This document shows positions 34,102-42,163 of a stretch of DNA of 64,000 nucleotides, one piece after another; positions within the stretch are counted from its first letter, which is position 1, and every line of letters starts with the position of its first letter. The stretch comes from UBA6109 sp035366835 (GTDB lineage Bacteria > Desulfobacterota > Syntrophia > Syntrophales > UBA6109). The stretch is taken from NCBI GenBank assembly GCA_035366835.1, contig DAOSIS010000014.1, positions 1 through 64,000 on the forward strand. Reading direction: 5' to 3'. The translations under genes and the position numbers were made by a program. Under the pieces are notes generated by a model that saw only the letters and a program-made list of their open reading frames with translations, was not told the origin of the DNA and made no database searches.

Positions 34102-35682
34102 CTAAGGGTGCACCAGCGGCGGCCCGTAACACCTCCGCCACCGCTCTTCATCCAAGCCGGCGCGGTCTGCCCTCATGGCATCCGGCAGGGTGTCCAGAAT
34201 ATCCTGGGCCGTGATTCCATCTTCGCCGATCTTTTCGGCCGCGAGATCCCCGGCGAGACCGTGGAGGAAGACGCCTTTCCGGGCGGCAGCGAGCGGCGGC
34301 AGCCCCAGTCCGGCCATCGCCGCGATCGTCCCCGCCAGCACGTCGCCCGACCCGGCCGTCGCCATCCCCGCGTTGCCGCTCAGGTTCGCGTACACCCGCC
34401 CATCGGAATCGCCGATCAGGGAGTGGGCCCCCTTGAGGATGACGACAGCGCCGAACTCCGCCGTCGCCCTGCGGACCGCTTCGATCCGGTTCCGCTCGAT
34501 CTCCTTCGCCGTCCCCTTGATCAGCCGCGCCATTTCTCCGGGGTGGGGCGTGAGGATCGTCGGCGCCTTGCGTCCCTTCAGGATGCGGGGCTTTTCCGCT
34601 GCCGCCGAGAGTCCGTCGCCGTCGAGAACGAGGGGGCGGTCGATCTTCTGAATCAGTTCCCGGACCAGGGCCTGCGTCTCCGGGTCAAGCGAAAGCCCGG
34701 GCCCCACGACGACGACATCCATCTTCGCCGCCAGTTCGAGAAGGTCCGGGAGGTTCGCCGCCGCCACACTCCCGGAAGACGTTTCTTTCTGGGGTACGAA
34801 CACGATCTCCGCCCCGCGCGCCGCGATGACGGGAACCACGGCGGCAGGCGCCGCCAGCCGGGCATACCCGCCGCCGGCCTTCAGGAAGGACAGGGCGGCA
34901 AAGGCGGGGGCGCCGTAGTAGCCGGGGGCGCCGGCCACAAAGAGCGCTTCCCCCATGCTGCCCTTGTGGGCGTTCGGATCGCGGTCCGGCAGCTCGACCG
35001 GCCCGTTGATCTCGATTTGCAGGGCGTCCCGCTGCTGCAGCGACAGGGGAAACGAGATCGGACAGACGAAGAGTTCGCCGCAACGCTCGAAGCCGGGATA
35101 CAGGACGTTCCCGATTTTCGGCAGCCCGAACGTCACGGTCCAGTCGGCCCAGACGGCCTCGCCCAGGATCTCTCCCGAATTCCCGCCGACACCGGAGGGG
35201 ATGTCCAGGCTGAGCACGGCCTGGGCATACTCATTGACGAGGTCGATGGCCTCGCGGTGCACTCCTCCGACCTCGCGGTCGAGACCGGTGCCGAAGACCG
35301 CATCCACGACGGCGTCGGCGTGCCGGACGTCGCTGCGGAGTTCCGCCGCCGTTTCGATGCCTTTGATCTCCACAGGGTACCGGGAGAGGATCTCGTAATT
35401 CGTCTTGGCCGCGCCCCGGAATTTCTTCGGCTCCCCGATGAGGTAGACCTTCACCACCCCCCCGGCTGCATGGATGTGGCGGGCAACGACGAGGCCGTCG
35501 CCGCCGTTGTTCCCCGTTCCGCAGACGACGATGAAGCTGCCGCCCGCCAGGCCGATTTTCCGCGACAGGACCGCCGCGGATGCCTGGCCTGCGTCTTCCA
35601 TCAGGATTTCTTCCGCCACGCCCAGTTTTTCAATGGCGTGTCGGTCCATCGCCCGCATCTGCTCCACGGAAGCGATCTTCAT
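34102..35682 (-). CDS. nnr: Bifunctional NAD(P)H-hydrate epimerase / ADP-dependent dehydratase
   Basis: A 526-residue two-domain repair enzyme. The N-terminal YjeF_N epimerase (about 1-215) shows GNNGGDGLVVARHIHAAG and DAVFGTGLDREVGG. The C-terminal ribokinase-like dehydratase (about 225-515) shows GPGLSLDPE, LTPHPGEMARL and GSGDVLAGTIAAM. Together they restore damaged hydrated NAD(P)H. The ATG at 35682 has GGAGGTACAAACGTC upstream. Open frame further upstream is not coding in appearance. Confidence 0.93.
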   Translation of the reverse strand: MKIASVEQMRAMDRHAIEKLGVAEEILMEDAGQASAAVLSRKIGLAGGSFIVVCGTGNNGGDGLVVARHIHAAGGVVKVYLIGEPKKFRGAAKTNYEILSRYPVEIKGIETAAELRSDVRHADAVVDAVFGTGLDREVGGVHREAIDLVNEYAQAVLSLDIPSGVGGNSGEILGEAVWADWTVTFGLPKIGNVLYPGFERCGELFVCPISFPLSLQQRDALQIEINGPVELPDRDPNAHKGSMGEALFVAGAPGYYGAPAFAALSFLKAGGGYARLAAPAAVVPVIAARGAEIVFVPQKETSSGSVAAANLPDLLELAAKMDVVVVGPGLSLDPETQALVRELIQKIDRPLVLDGDGLSAAAEKPRILKGRKAPTILTPHPGEMARLIKGTAKEIERNRIEAVRRATAEFGAVVILKGAHSLIGDSDGRVYANLSGNAGMATAGSGDVLAGTIAAMAGLGLPPLAAARKGVFLHGLAGDLAAEKIGEDGITAQDILDTLPDAMRADRAGLDEERWRRCYGPPLVHP

Positions 35683-35806
35683 GACGTTTGTACCTCCAGT
35701 TTTCGGTTCCCTTTCGGCATCCGCTCCCGGAAGGTCGATTTCGGCCGGATGTCCACGGCGGTCGGTTGACCTCAAATCCTGTCCGGAACGCCCCCGTCGG
35801 CGGCCG

Positions 35807-37123
35807 TCAGTCCTGCGATCGCTGCTCCCTCGTCCGGCGGACCACTTCAAGCGTCTTCTGCGGGGCGAGACCCACGTACTCCGCCGGATCGAGGATCTCG
35901 TCCAGGCGCTCTTTGGAGAGATACCCGGCCACCCGCCGATCCGCAAAGAGCGCATCCTTCAGCGTGAGGTTGTCTTTGGCCGCCTTCATCGTCGCCTCGT
36001 AGACAAGTTCGTGGGCGGTCTGCTTCCCCGCTTTCCTGCCGAGCTCGAACATAACCGCCTCGGAGAGGATCATGCCGCGCGTCAGGTCGAGGTTCTGCCG
36101 CATCCGTTTCCGGTCGACGGTCGGATTCTTCGTGACCTTCTTCATCAAGGCCAGGATGTCGCCTGTGAGGAGACACTGCTCGCCGAGGGCGTCACGACCG
36201 ATATACCAGCCGGCATCGCCGCGCTCGTGTTCGACCCACATCCCCTCCACCTGGATCATGGCGCAGTATTTGACCCGCTTGCAGAGCCCCATGATCACCT
36301 CACAGGTGTGAGGGTTCCTCTTCTGGGGCATGGTGCTGCTCCCCACGGTGCCCTCGCTGATCGGCTCCTCCATTTCGGCCACTTCCGTCCTCTGCAGCGT
36401 GTAGATCTCGCCGGCGATCTTCCCCATGGTTCCGGAGATCATCGCGATCAGGCAACCGAACTCCGCGTTGCGGTCGCGCGCCGAGGCCCAACAGATGTCG
36501 GGAGGATTGAGACCCAGTTTTTCCATGACCCGGGCCTCAATCTCGGTCCCTCGTTCGCCGAAGGACGCGTACGTTCCCACCGCGCCGGCCAGCATCCCGA
36601 CAAACAGCCGTTTCCGTGATTCCTTCAGGCGCTCGATGTGGCGGCGGATCTCACTCACCCAGACGGCGACCTTGAAACCCATCGTGATCGGAAGACCGTG
36701 CTGGCCATGGGTCCGTCCCGCCATGACCGTGTCCATCTCCCGCTCGGCAATCTCGATCAGGTTGCCCTCGATCTCCCGAAGAAGGCCGTAGATGATGTCG
36801 TGGGCCGCCTTGATGGCGATCTGGTCTCCGGTGTCGATGATATCCTGAGTCGTCGGTCCGTAGTGGAGGTATTCGCCCCATTTGCCGCTGCAGGCTTTCT
36901 GAAAGGTGCGCACCATCGAAACGACGGCGTGGTCGGTCAGCGCGAACTGTTTCTTCATGTAGTCCAGGTCGAGACAACCAACGTGCGCCTTGGAAGAAAT
37001 CTCCCTCGCCGCATCCTGGGGAATGATCCCCATCTCGGCCTCCACCTCAGCCAGAGCCTTCTCGATATCCAGCCACCGTTGCAACTTTGCCTTCTCGTTG
37101 AAAATGTCGGACATGACCGTCAT
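35807..37123 (-). CDS. purB: Adenylosuccinate lyase
   Basis: A fumarase/aspartase-superfamily lyase of 438 residues acting twice in purine synthesis (SAICAR and adenylosuccinate cleavage). Seen are AGRTHGQHGLPITMGFKVA with the catalytic His, the superfamily signature GSSTMPQKRNPHTCE, and HYGPTTQDIIDT. The length and sequence fit the shorter Bacillus-like PurB class. It starts with two in-frame ATGs; the one at 37123 has GGAGGGG nine bases upstream. It stands between nnr and the patatin gene on the same strand. Confidence 0.94.
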   Translation of the reverse strand: MTVMSDIFNEKAKLQRWLDIEKALAEVEAEMGIIPQDAAREISSKAHVGCLDLDYMKKQFALTDHAVVSMVRTFQKACSGKWGEYLHYGPTTQDIIDTGDQIAIKAAHDIIYGLLREIEGNLIEIAEREMDTVMAGRTHGQHGLPITMGFKVAVWVSEIRRHIERLKESRKRLFVGMLAGAVGTYASFGERGTEIEARVMEKLGLNPPDICWASARDRNAEFGCLIAMISGTMGKIAGEIYTLQRTEVAEMEEPISEGTVGSSTMPQKRNPHTCEVIMGLCKRVKYCAMIQVEGMWVEHERGDAGWYIGRDALGEQCLLTGDILALMKKVTKNPTVDRKRMRQNLDLTRGMILSEAVMFELGRKAGKQTAHELVYEATMKAAKDNLTLKDALFADRRVAGYLSKERLDEILDPAEYVGLAPQKTLEVVRRTREQRSQD

Positions 37124-37180
37124 AAGCGCTTACCCCTCCGAATTCCGTTCATGTTGTTCCTGTGTCCGTCCCCTCTCTCC

Positions 37181-38128
37181 TCAGGAGATCTTCATCTTCG
37201 ACAGAAGCCTCCTTGCCAGGTGCGATACCTTGCTCCCGATCGGCAGTGCCCGGTGAATTTCCTTCAGGGCCTCCTGGGCCGCAATCTCGCCCTCGCGGAT
37301 CAGGTCACCCGCCCGGCCGAAGTCCATCCAGTGGAGATCGCCGACGCGGGGCCGGATGATGACATCGGCTTCCCGCAATTCGGCCGCCTCCAGCTTGTCC
37401 GCCGTGATTTCCCCCGCCCGGTAGATGATCTCCGGGGCCGTGTCCAGGTCACCCGCCGCGCCGATGCTCCGGTCGACGACGACGGCGATCACCACGTCCG
37501 CGCCCGCCTCCCTCGCCGCCTGGACCGGCACGAGGCTCGTCACGCCCCCGTCGGTCAGCAGCCAGTCACCGTGCCGGATCGGCTCCATCGCGCCGGGCAC
37601 GGCGCAGCTGGCCATGACGGCCTTCCGCATGGATCCTTCCCGGAAGGCGATCCTCTGGCCCGAAAGAAGATCCGTCGCGACGGCCACGAAGGGAATGCGC
37701 GCCTCCTCGATGCGGATATCGGCGATGAAGTAGTCGACGAGGGACTGGAGGTCCTCAGCCGGCAGGATCGCCGGATGGAAGAAGGCCCGCACTTGATAAA
37801 AACGGCTCTTGACGAAATGGACGATTTTCTCGACGCGGTTCTTCTTCACGGGATTGACCGCCATGCCGAGGGACTTCAGCGTGGAGCCGTTGAAAGCGGG
37901 GCTGCTGATGTAGGTTTCGATCCGTCGCTGGATCTCGCGGGAATCGAGGCCGCTCGCATAGGCCCCTCCGATGAGGGCGCCGGCGCTCGTGCCCGCGATG
38001 AGGTCGATCCGGATGTCCTCCTGTTCGAGGATCTTGAGGACCCCGACGTGCGAAAACCCGCGCACGCCGCCGCCGCCCAGCGCCAGTCCCACTCGTTTGC
38101 CTTTCCAGAAATTCGCGATACCGGCCAT
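37181..38128 (-). CDS. Patatin-like phospholipase (RssA/NTE family)
   Basis: A 315-residue serine hydrolase. The oxyanion glycine loop GGGGVRGFSHVGVL, nucleophile elbow GTSAGALIGG and catalytic Asp in TDGGVTSLVP form a complete Ser-Asp dyad. No signal peptide or membrane helix is evident, so a cytoplasmic lipid acyl-hydrolase is likely. ATG at 38128 starts just before the domain (MAGIANFWKGKRVGLALGGG); the open frame upstream lacks conservation. Substrate unknown. Confidence 0.9.
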   Translation of the reverse strand: MAGIANFWKGKRVGLALGGGGVRGFSHVGVLKILEQEDIRIDLIAGTSAGALIGGAYASGLDSREIQRRIETYISSPAFNGSTLKSLGMAVNPVKKNRVEKIVHFVKSRFYQVRAFFHPAILPAEDLQSLVDYFIADIRIEEARIPFVAVATDLLSGQRIAFREGSMRKAVMASCAVPGAMEPIRHGDWLLTDGGVTSLVPVQAAREAGADVVIAVVVDRSIGAAGDLDTAPEIIYRAGEITADKLEAAELREADVIIRPRVGDLHWMDFGRAGDLIREGEIAAQEALKEIHRALPIGSKVSHLARRLLSKMKIS

Positions 38129-38256
38129 TCTTTCCCGCTTTCCGATGAACGGGTGGGCCGGGATCCACCCGCCCCCTGTCAATCTTCTGCTTTTCCCGGC
38201 TTTGAAGAAGCGCTCCGCCCCGGGCGGTCCCAAAAAGGAAAAGAGGGGGTTCCCGA

Positions 38257-38285
38257 TTCATATCCCAGGCTGTGGGAGAAAGCAA
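38257..38285 (-). promoter_or_regulatory. Possible sigma-70 promoter for the patatin gene
   Basis: Minus strand TTGCTT (38285-38280), 17-nt spacer, TATGAA (38262-38257), in the divergent gap before the cupin gene. A weaker plus-strand candidate for the cupin gene is TTGATC (38304-38309), 17 nt, TAGAAG (38327-38332). Confidence 0.35.
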
Positions 38286-38367
38286 TCGCCCCTCAACAGG
38301 CCTTTGATCGTTGCATGGAATCCTGGTAGAAGAGAGGCGTGAAAAAAACGGATACAGGAGGAAGACG

Positions 38368-38697
38368 ATGTTGCTCCGCCATTCCGAAGCCCTGCCCGTC
38401 GAGGTCGTGCCCGGACTCGTTCGCCGGACGCTGGCCGAGGGCAAGGCCATGATGATCTGCGAATTTTCGCTGGACGAGGGCGTCAAGATCCCCATGCACA
38501 GCCATCCCCACGAACAGGTTGGGTATGTCGTGTCCGGTTCGATCCGGATGACGATCGGGGAGAGCACGTTCGAGATGAACCCGGGCGACAGCTACTTCGC
38601 CCGTGCCGGCGTCCCGCACGGCGTCGTCGTGCTCCATCGGGCCGTCGTCGTCGACACCTTCAGTCCGCCGCGGGAGGATTACCGGGTCCCGCGTTGA
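38368..38697 (+). CDS. Small cupin-domain protein
   Basis: A 109-residue single-domain cupin. Metal-binding motif 1 (MHSHPHEQVGYVVSG, three His and one Glu) and motif 2 (FARAGVPHGVVVLH) are intact, so a metal site is expected. Family members include dioxygenases, isomerases and sensors; no more exact function can be given. ATG 38368 has an AGGAGGAAGACG site. It is followed 53 nt later by the DUF2784 gene. Confidence 0.87.
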   Translation: MLLRHSEALPVEVVPGLVRRTLAEGKAMMICEFSLDEGVKIPMHSHPHEQVGYVVSGSIRMTIGESTFEMNPGDSYFARAGVPHGVVVLHRAVVVDTFSPPREDYRVPR

Positions 38698-38750
38698 TAT
38701 CCACAGGACCGGGAAACGCGGCGCGGGCCTCCGGAGGGGCGTGTCCGACG

Positions 38751-39122
38751 ATGCCGTACCGTCTTCTTGCCGAACTCGTATTCCTCGTCCATTTCGCCTT
38801 CATTGTCTTCGTCGTTGCAGGCGGGTTCGCCGTCCTGCGCCGGCCGAAGCTCGCGTGGCTTCATCTCCCGGCCGCACTGTGGGGCGCCCTGATCGAATTC
38901 TTCGGCTGGACCTGCCCGCTGACGCCTCTGGAGGTTTTTCTGCTGCGGAGCGCCGGCGACGCAGGCTACGCGGGGGGATTTCTCGAGCACTACCTCTCCC
39001 CCGTGATCTACCCGGAGGGCCTCACGCCGGCCGTGCAGGTCCTGCTGGGGTCGGCCGTCATCGCCGTCAACGTGGCGGTGTACGCACGGCTCTGGCGGCG
39101 CCATCGCGGCGTCAATCCATGA
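38751..39122 (+). CDS. DUF2784 membrane protein
   Basis: A 123-residue protein with about four hydrophobic segments. It starts PYRLLAELVFLVHFAFIVFV and has the family motif WTCPLTPLE, with a later YLSPVIYPEGL. These match DUF2784 as I know it; the family has no assigned function. The ATG at 38751 follows GGAGGGG. The next 284 nt (39123-39406) contain no gene I can support. Confidence 0.8.
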   Translation: MPYRLLAELVFLVHFAFIVFVVAGGFAVLRRPKLAWLHLPAALWGALIEFFGWTCPLTPLEVFLLRSAGDAGYAGGFLEHYLSPVIYPEGLTPAVQVLLGSAVIAVNVAVYARLWRRHRGVNP

Positions 39123-39406
39123 GCGCACCGCTTCGAGGATCTCGCCCGTAATGAAGGAGGAGGAGGCGAGGAAGAGGACGGCCTCCGCCGCAAAGGGAAA
39201 GACGACAGCCCAGATGCTGTGCCAGACGGTCCTGCCACTTCCCGAACGGTGTGCAGACCCTTCCGGCCCGGTTCGAAACTTTTTCTCTTTGCATCATACG
39301 AAACGGCGAGCATGTAGACGACGGTCAGCGCAATCCCCGGCATCAGGCCGTCGCGAGGGAGACGCCCCGGCGGTTCTGCCGGGCGTGGGGATGAGGGGAG
39401 GGCCCG

Positions 39407-39751
39407 CTATTTGGTGCGGCCGTCGATCACCATGTTCTGGAGCATTCTCCAGGCCTTGTCGGCCTTTTCCTTTTCTTCGCGATCCTTGTCCTGGGGCGTG
39501 CCGCGTCCCGTCGAGTAGATGATGATGGTGTCGCCCCGGCCGTCCTTGATCTCCTTGCGGCCGAGCGTGTCATAGGGGTTCGCCTGCTGCGCTTCTCGTT
39601 CCTGCTGGATCATGAGACGGATCGTCTCCTCGCCGACCCCTGCCTTCTTCAGCGCGATCACCTGCTCCGGACTCAGTGCGGCAGACTGAGAAGGAAGAAC
39701 CGCGAGGAGAAGAATCGCCAACGCCGCTATCGTGCAACGGAGTCTTGTCAT
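39407..39751 (-). CDS. Small secreted protein of unknown function
   Basis: A 114-residue protein with a clear signal peptide (MTRLRCTIAALAILLLAVLP, cleavage near SQSAA). The mature part starts LSPEQVIALKKAGVGEETI, a short helical motif shared by many small deltaproteobacterial secreted proteins, then a charged region rich in Lys, Asp and Glu. No catalytic motif is seen. ATG 39751 has AAGGAGACAGGGC upstream. It lies downstream of no obvious partner. Confidence 0.7.
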   Translation of the reverse strand: MTRLRCTIAALAILLLAVLPSQSAALSPEQVIALKKAGVGEETIRLMIQQEREAQQANPYDTLGRKEIKDGRGDTIIIYSTGRGTPQDKDREEKEKADKAWRMLQNMVIDGRTK

Positions 39752-39868
39752 GCCCTGTCTCCTTTCCGGCAACCTATGCACCCGTCATCGGTTTCTTCAT
39801 GCCGCTTCTTTAGGACCACGGATCGCTGCTTCGCGTGCGCACCGCCAGGGGTTCCGGCGGCTGCCCGT

Positions 39869-41977
39869 CTAGTCCGCCGACAGAAGCCCCGCCTCGCGGA
39901 GGCGGTCGCGCAGGCCGCCGATGCCCACGGCCGGCTCCTGGCAGGCAAAGCCGCTGCAGACATAGGCCGTCGCGCGACCGCGGAGGGGCGTCATGCCGGC
40001 GGTGAACGGGGCGATCTCCGCCAGAACCTCTCCGTCCGGCGGACGCAGAAGAACGACGGCATGGGGAAGATAGAGCCGCCCGAACTCCGCGATCATCTCC
40101 TGCGTGTCCGCAGCGGCGGGATCGCCGGCGATCACGACCTCGAAGGGCGGTGCGAGGAGAAAATCGACCGCGACCAGGAAGAAGGCGTGGGAGGAGGGCG
40201 CCCGGCCGGCCGGACCGCTCAGGACACGGGCCGCCTTCAGCGCCGTCTCTTCGAGCCGGGCGTCCCCCGTCATCCTGCCGAGGCGAAGGAGATTCAGGAC
40301 GGCGACGGCGTTCCCCGAGGGAATCGCGCCGTCGTACAGTTCCTTCCTGCGGACGAGGAGATCGGCCGCATCGGCGGGCGCGAAGAAGAAACCGCCCTCC
40401 CCGTCCCCGAAAAGAGCGGAGAGTTCGTTCTGAAGCCCGAGCGCCGCTTTCAGATGACGGACATCGAAGCCCGCGCCCCAGAGTTCCAGGAGCCCCCAGG
40501 CCAGGAAGGCGTAATCGTCGAGATTGCCAGCAAAGTCCGCTTCGCCCTTCCGCCAGCGGTGGAGGAGGCGGCCGTCGGGCCTGCGCATCTTCGCCAGGAC
40601 GAAGTCGGCGGCCTTCCCGGCGGCCTCCAGGAAGGACCGGTCGCCGAGGATCTGCGCGCCGCGCGCGAGGGCCGCGATCATCAGGCCGTTCCAATCCGCG
40701 AGGATCTTGTCGTCCTTCAGCGGCGGGACGCGCTTCCTCCGGGCTTCGAAGAGGACTGCCCGCGCCCGCTCCCATCTCTCCTCCGCTTCACCGGGCGGGA
40801 TCTGCATCGCTTCGGCGGCGTCCTCAAAGGGTTCGGCAAGATGCAGGATGTTCGCCCCGCGTCTTTCACCCGTCGCCTCCTCGGCGAAGTTCCCTTCGGG
40901 CCGGACCCCGAAGAGACGGGAGACGAACTCTCCGTCGTCCTTCCCGAGCACCTTCACGGTCTCGTCCGCGCTCCAGAGATAGAACTTCCCCTCTTCGCCC
41001 TCGCTGTCCGCATCTTCGGCGGAGCAGAACGCCCCCTCCGGCGAGGTCATGTCCCTGAGCACGTACGTGAAGATCTCCCGCGCCGTCCGCGCATAGAGCG
41101 GTTCGCCCGTCGACTGGAAGGCCTCCAGGTACGCCATCGCCAGGAGGGCCTGGTCGTAGAGCATCTTCTCGAAATGGGGGACGAGCCAATGCTCGTCGGT
41201 GCTGTAGCGGTGAAACCCGAAGCCGACGTGGTCGTAGATGCCGCCCATGCGCATCGCTTTGAGCGTCCTTTCGGCCATCGTCGCGGCCCGGTAATCTTTC
41301 TTCCGGCGGGCGTAGCGCAGGAGAAAAAGGAGCTGGTGGGGCACGGGGAACTTCGGCCTTGCGCCGAAGCCGCCGTTCTCGGGATCGAAAGAGGCCTCCA
41401 TGTCGGCCTTGGCCTCGTCCAGGAGTTCGGCGGAGACTTCGCCCGTTTCTCCGGATCGCGCGGCGTCCCGCAGGGCCTGTGAAATCTGACCGGCCGCCGC
41501 GACGAGGTCGGCCCGGCGCGTTCTCCACATCTCCCGGACGCGGGGGATGAGATCCATCATCCCGATCCTGCCGGCCCGGCTCGTCCTGGGGTAGTAGGTG
41601 CCGGCGAAGAAGGGGGTGCGGTCGGGCGTCAGGATCGCGGTAAGGGGCCAGCCTCCGGCGCCGGTCAGCATCTGGCAGGCCGTCATGTAGATGTGGTCGA
41701 TATCGGGCCTCTCCTCGCGGTCCACCTTGACGTTGACGAAGGCCTCGTTGAGGAGCGCCGCAACCTCTTCGTCCTCGAAGGATTCATGGGCCATGACGTG
41801 GCACCAGTGGCAGGAGGAGTAGCCGATGGAGAGGAAGACCGGCTTGTCTTCGCGACGGGCCTTTGCGAACGCCTCCTCTCCCCAGGGATACCAGTCCACC
41901 GGATTCCCTGCATGCTGGAGGAGATAAGGGCTTTTTTCCGCCGCGAGGCGGTTGGCGGGACGTGCGGATTTCTTCAT
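39869..41977 (-). CDS. YyaL-type thioredoxin-domain protein (DUF255/spermatogenesis-associated 20 family)
   Basis: A 702-residue cytoplasmic protein. The N-terminal thioredoxin-like DUF255 domain (about 1-165) has NRLAAEKSPYLLQHAGNPVD, WYPW and the CHWC pair in SIGYSSCHWCHVMAHESFED. The rest is an (alpha/alpha)6 glycosidase-like toroid (GGIYDHVGFGFHRYSTDEHW, LADWNGLMIAALARG). The family is widespread and its reaction is unknown; a redox or carbohydrate role is often guessed. Start at ATG 41977 matches the family start. A dispersed repeat separates it from pgi. Confidence 0.9.
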   Translation of the reverse strand: MKKSARPANRLAAEKSPYLLQHAGNPVDWYPWGEEAFAKARREDKPVFLSIGYSSCHWCHVMAHESFEDEEVAALLNEAFVNVKVDREERPDIDHIYMTACQMLTGAGGWPLTAILTPDRTPFFAGTYYPRTSRAGRIGMMDLIPRVREMWRTRRADLVAAAGQISQALRDAARSGETGEVSAELLDEAKADMEASFDPENGGFGARPKFPVPHQLLFLLRYARRKKDYRAATMAERTLKAMRMGGIYDHVGFGFHRYSTDEHWLVPHFEKMLYDQALLAMAYLEAFQSTGEPLYARTAREIFTYVLRDMTSPEGAFCSAEDADSEGEEGKFYLWSADETVKVLGKDDGEFVSRLFGVRPEGNFAEEATGERRGANILHLAEPFEDAAEAMQIPPGEAEERWERARAVLFEARRKRVPPLKDDKILADWNGLMIAALARGAQILGDRSFLEAAGKAADFVLAKMRRPDGRLLHRWRKGEADFAGNLDDYAFLAWGLLELWGAGFDVRHLKAALGLQNELSALFGDGEGGFFFAPADAADLLVRRKELYDGAIPSGNAVAVLNLLRLGRMTGDARLEETALKAARVLSGPAGRAPSSHAFFLVAVDFLLAPPFEVVIAGDPAAADTQEMIAEFGRLYLPHAVVLLRPPDGEVLAEIAPFTAGMTPLRGRATAYVCSGFACQEPAVGIGGLRDRLREAGLLSAD

Positions 41978-42020
41978 CGGGCTCCTGATCCCCCTGTTGC
42001 CGAAAAAGTCGTTCGGAATA

Positions 42021-42161
42021 GGCTGTTTAAAAGCTTGTCCCGTACTTGATACGGGATGCCTGGATGCAAGGCCCCGAAGTCCCGAGCCGCGAGTCGTACC
42101 GGAGGTACGTCGAACGGCGAGGGACGAGGGAAACGCCGCAGACGGGCGTTTTTCAACAGCC
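42021..42161. repeat. Dispersed repeat with terminal inverted repeats (about 141 bp)
   Basis: Begins GGCTGTTTAAAA (42021) and ends TTTTTCAACAGCC (42161), an imperfect terminal inverted repeat. Inside are further palindromes: CCCGTAC/GTACGGG-like CCCGTACTTGATACGGG and CGTACCGGAGGTACG. It begins three bases beyond the pgi stop and no protein is encoded. The form is that of a small non-autonomous palindromic repeat; other genome copies are expected but none is in this window. Confidence 0.7.
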
Positions 42162-42163
42162 GT

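Noticed and set aside
39298..39343. Minus-strand fragment resembling a transporter helix (GIALTVVYMLAVSYDAKRK)
   Set aside because: Too short, with no supporting homologous sequence on either side; chance hydrophobic frame cannot be excluded.
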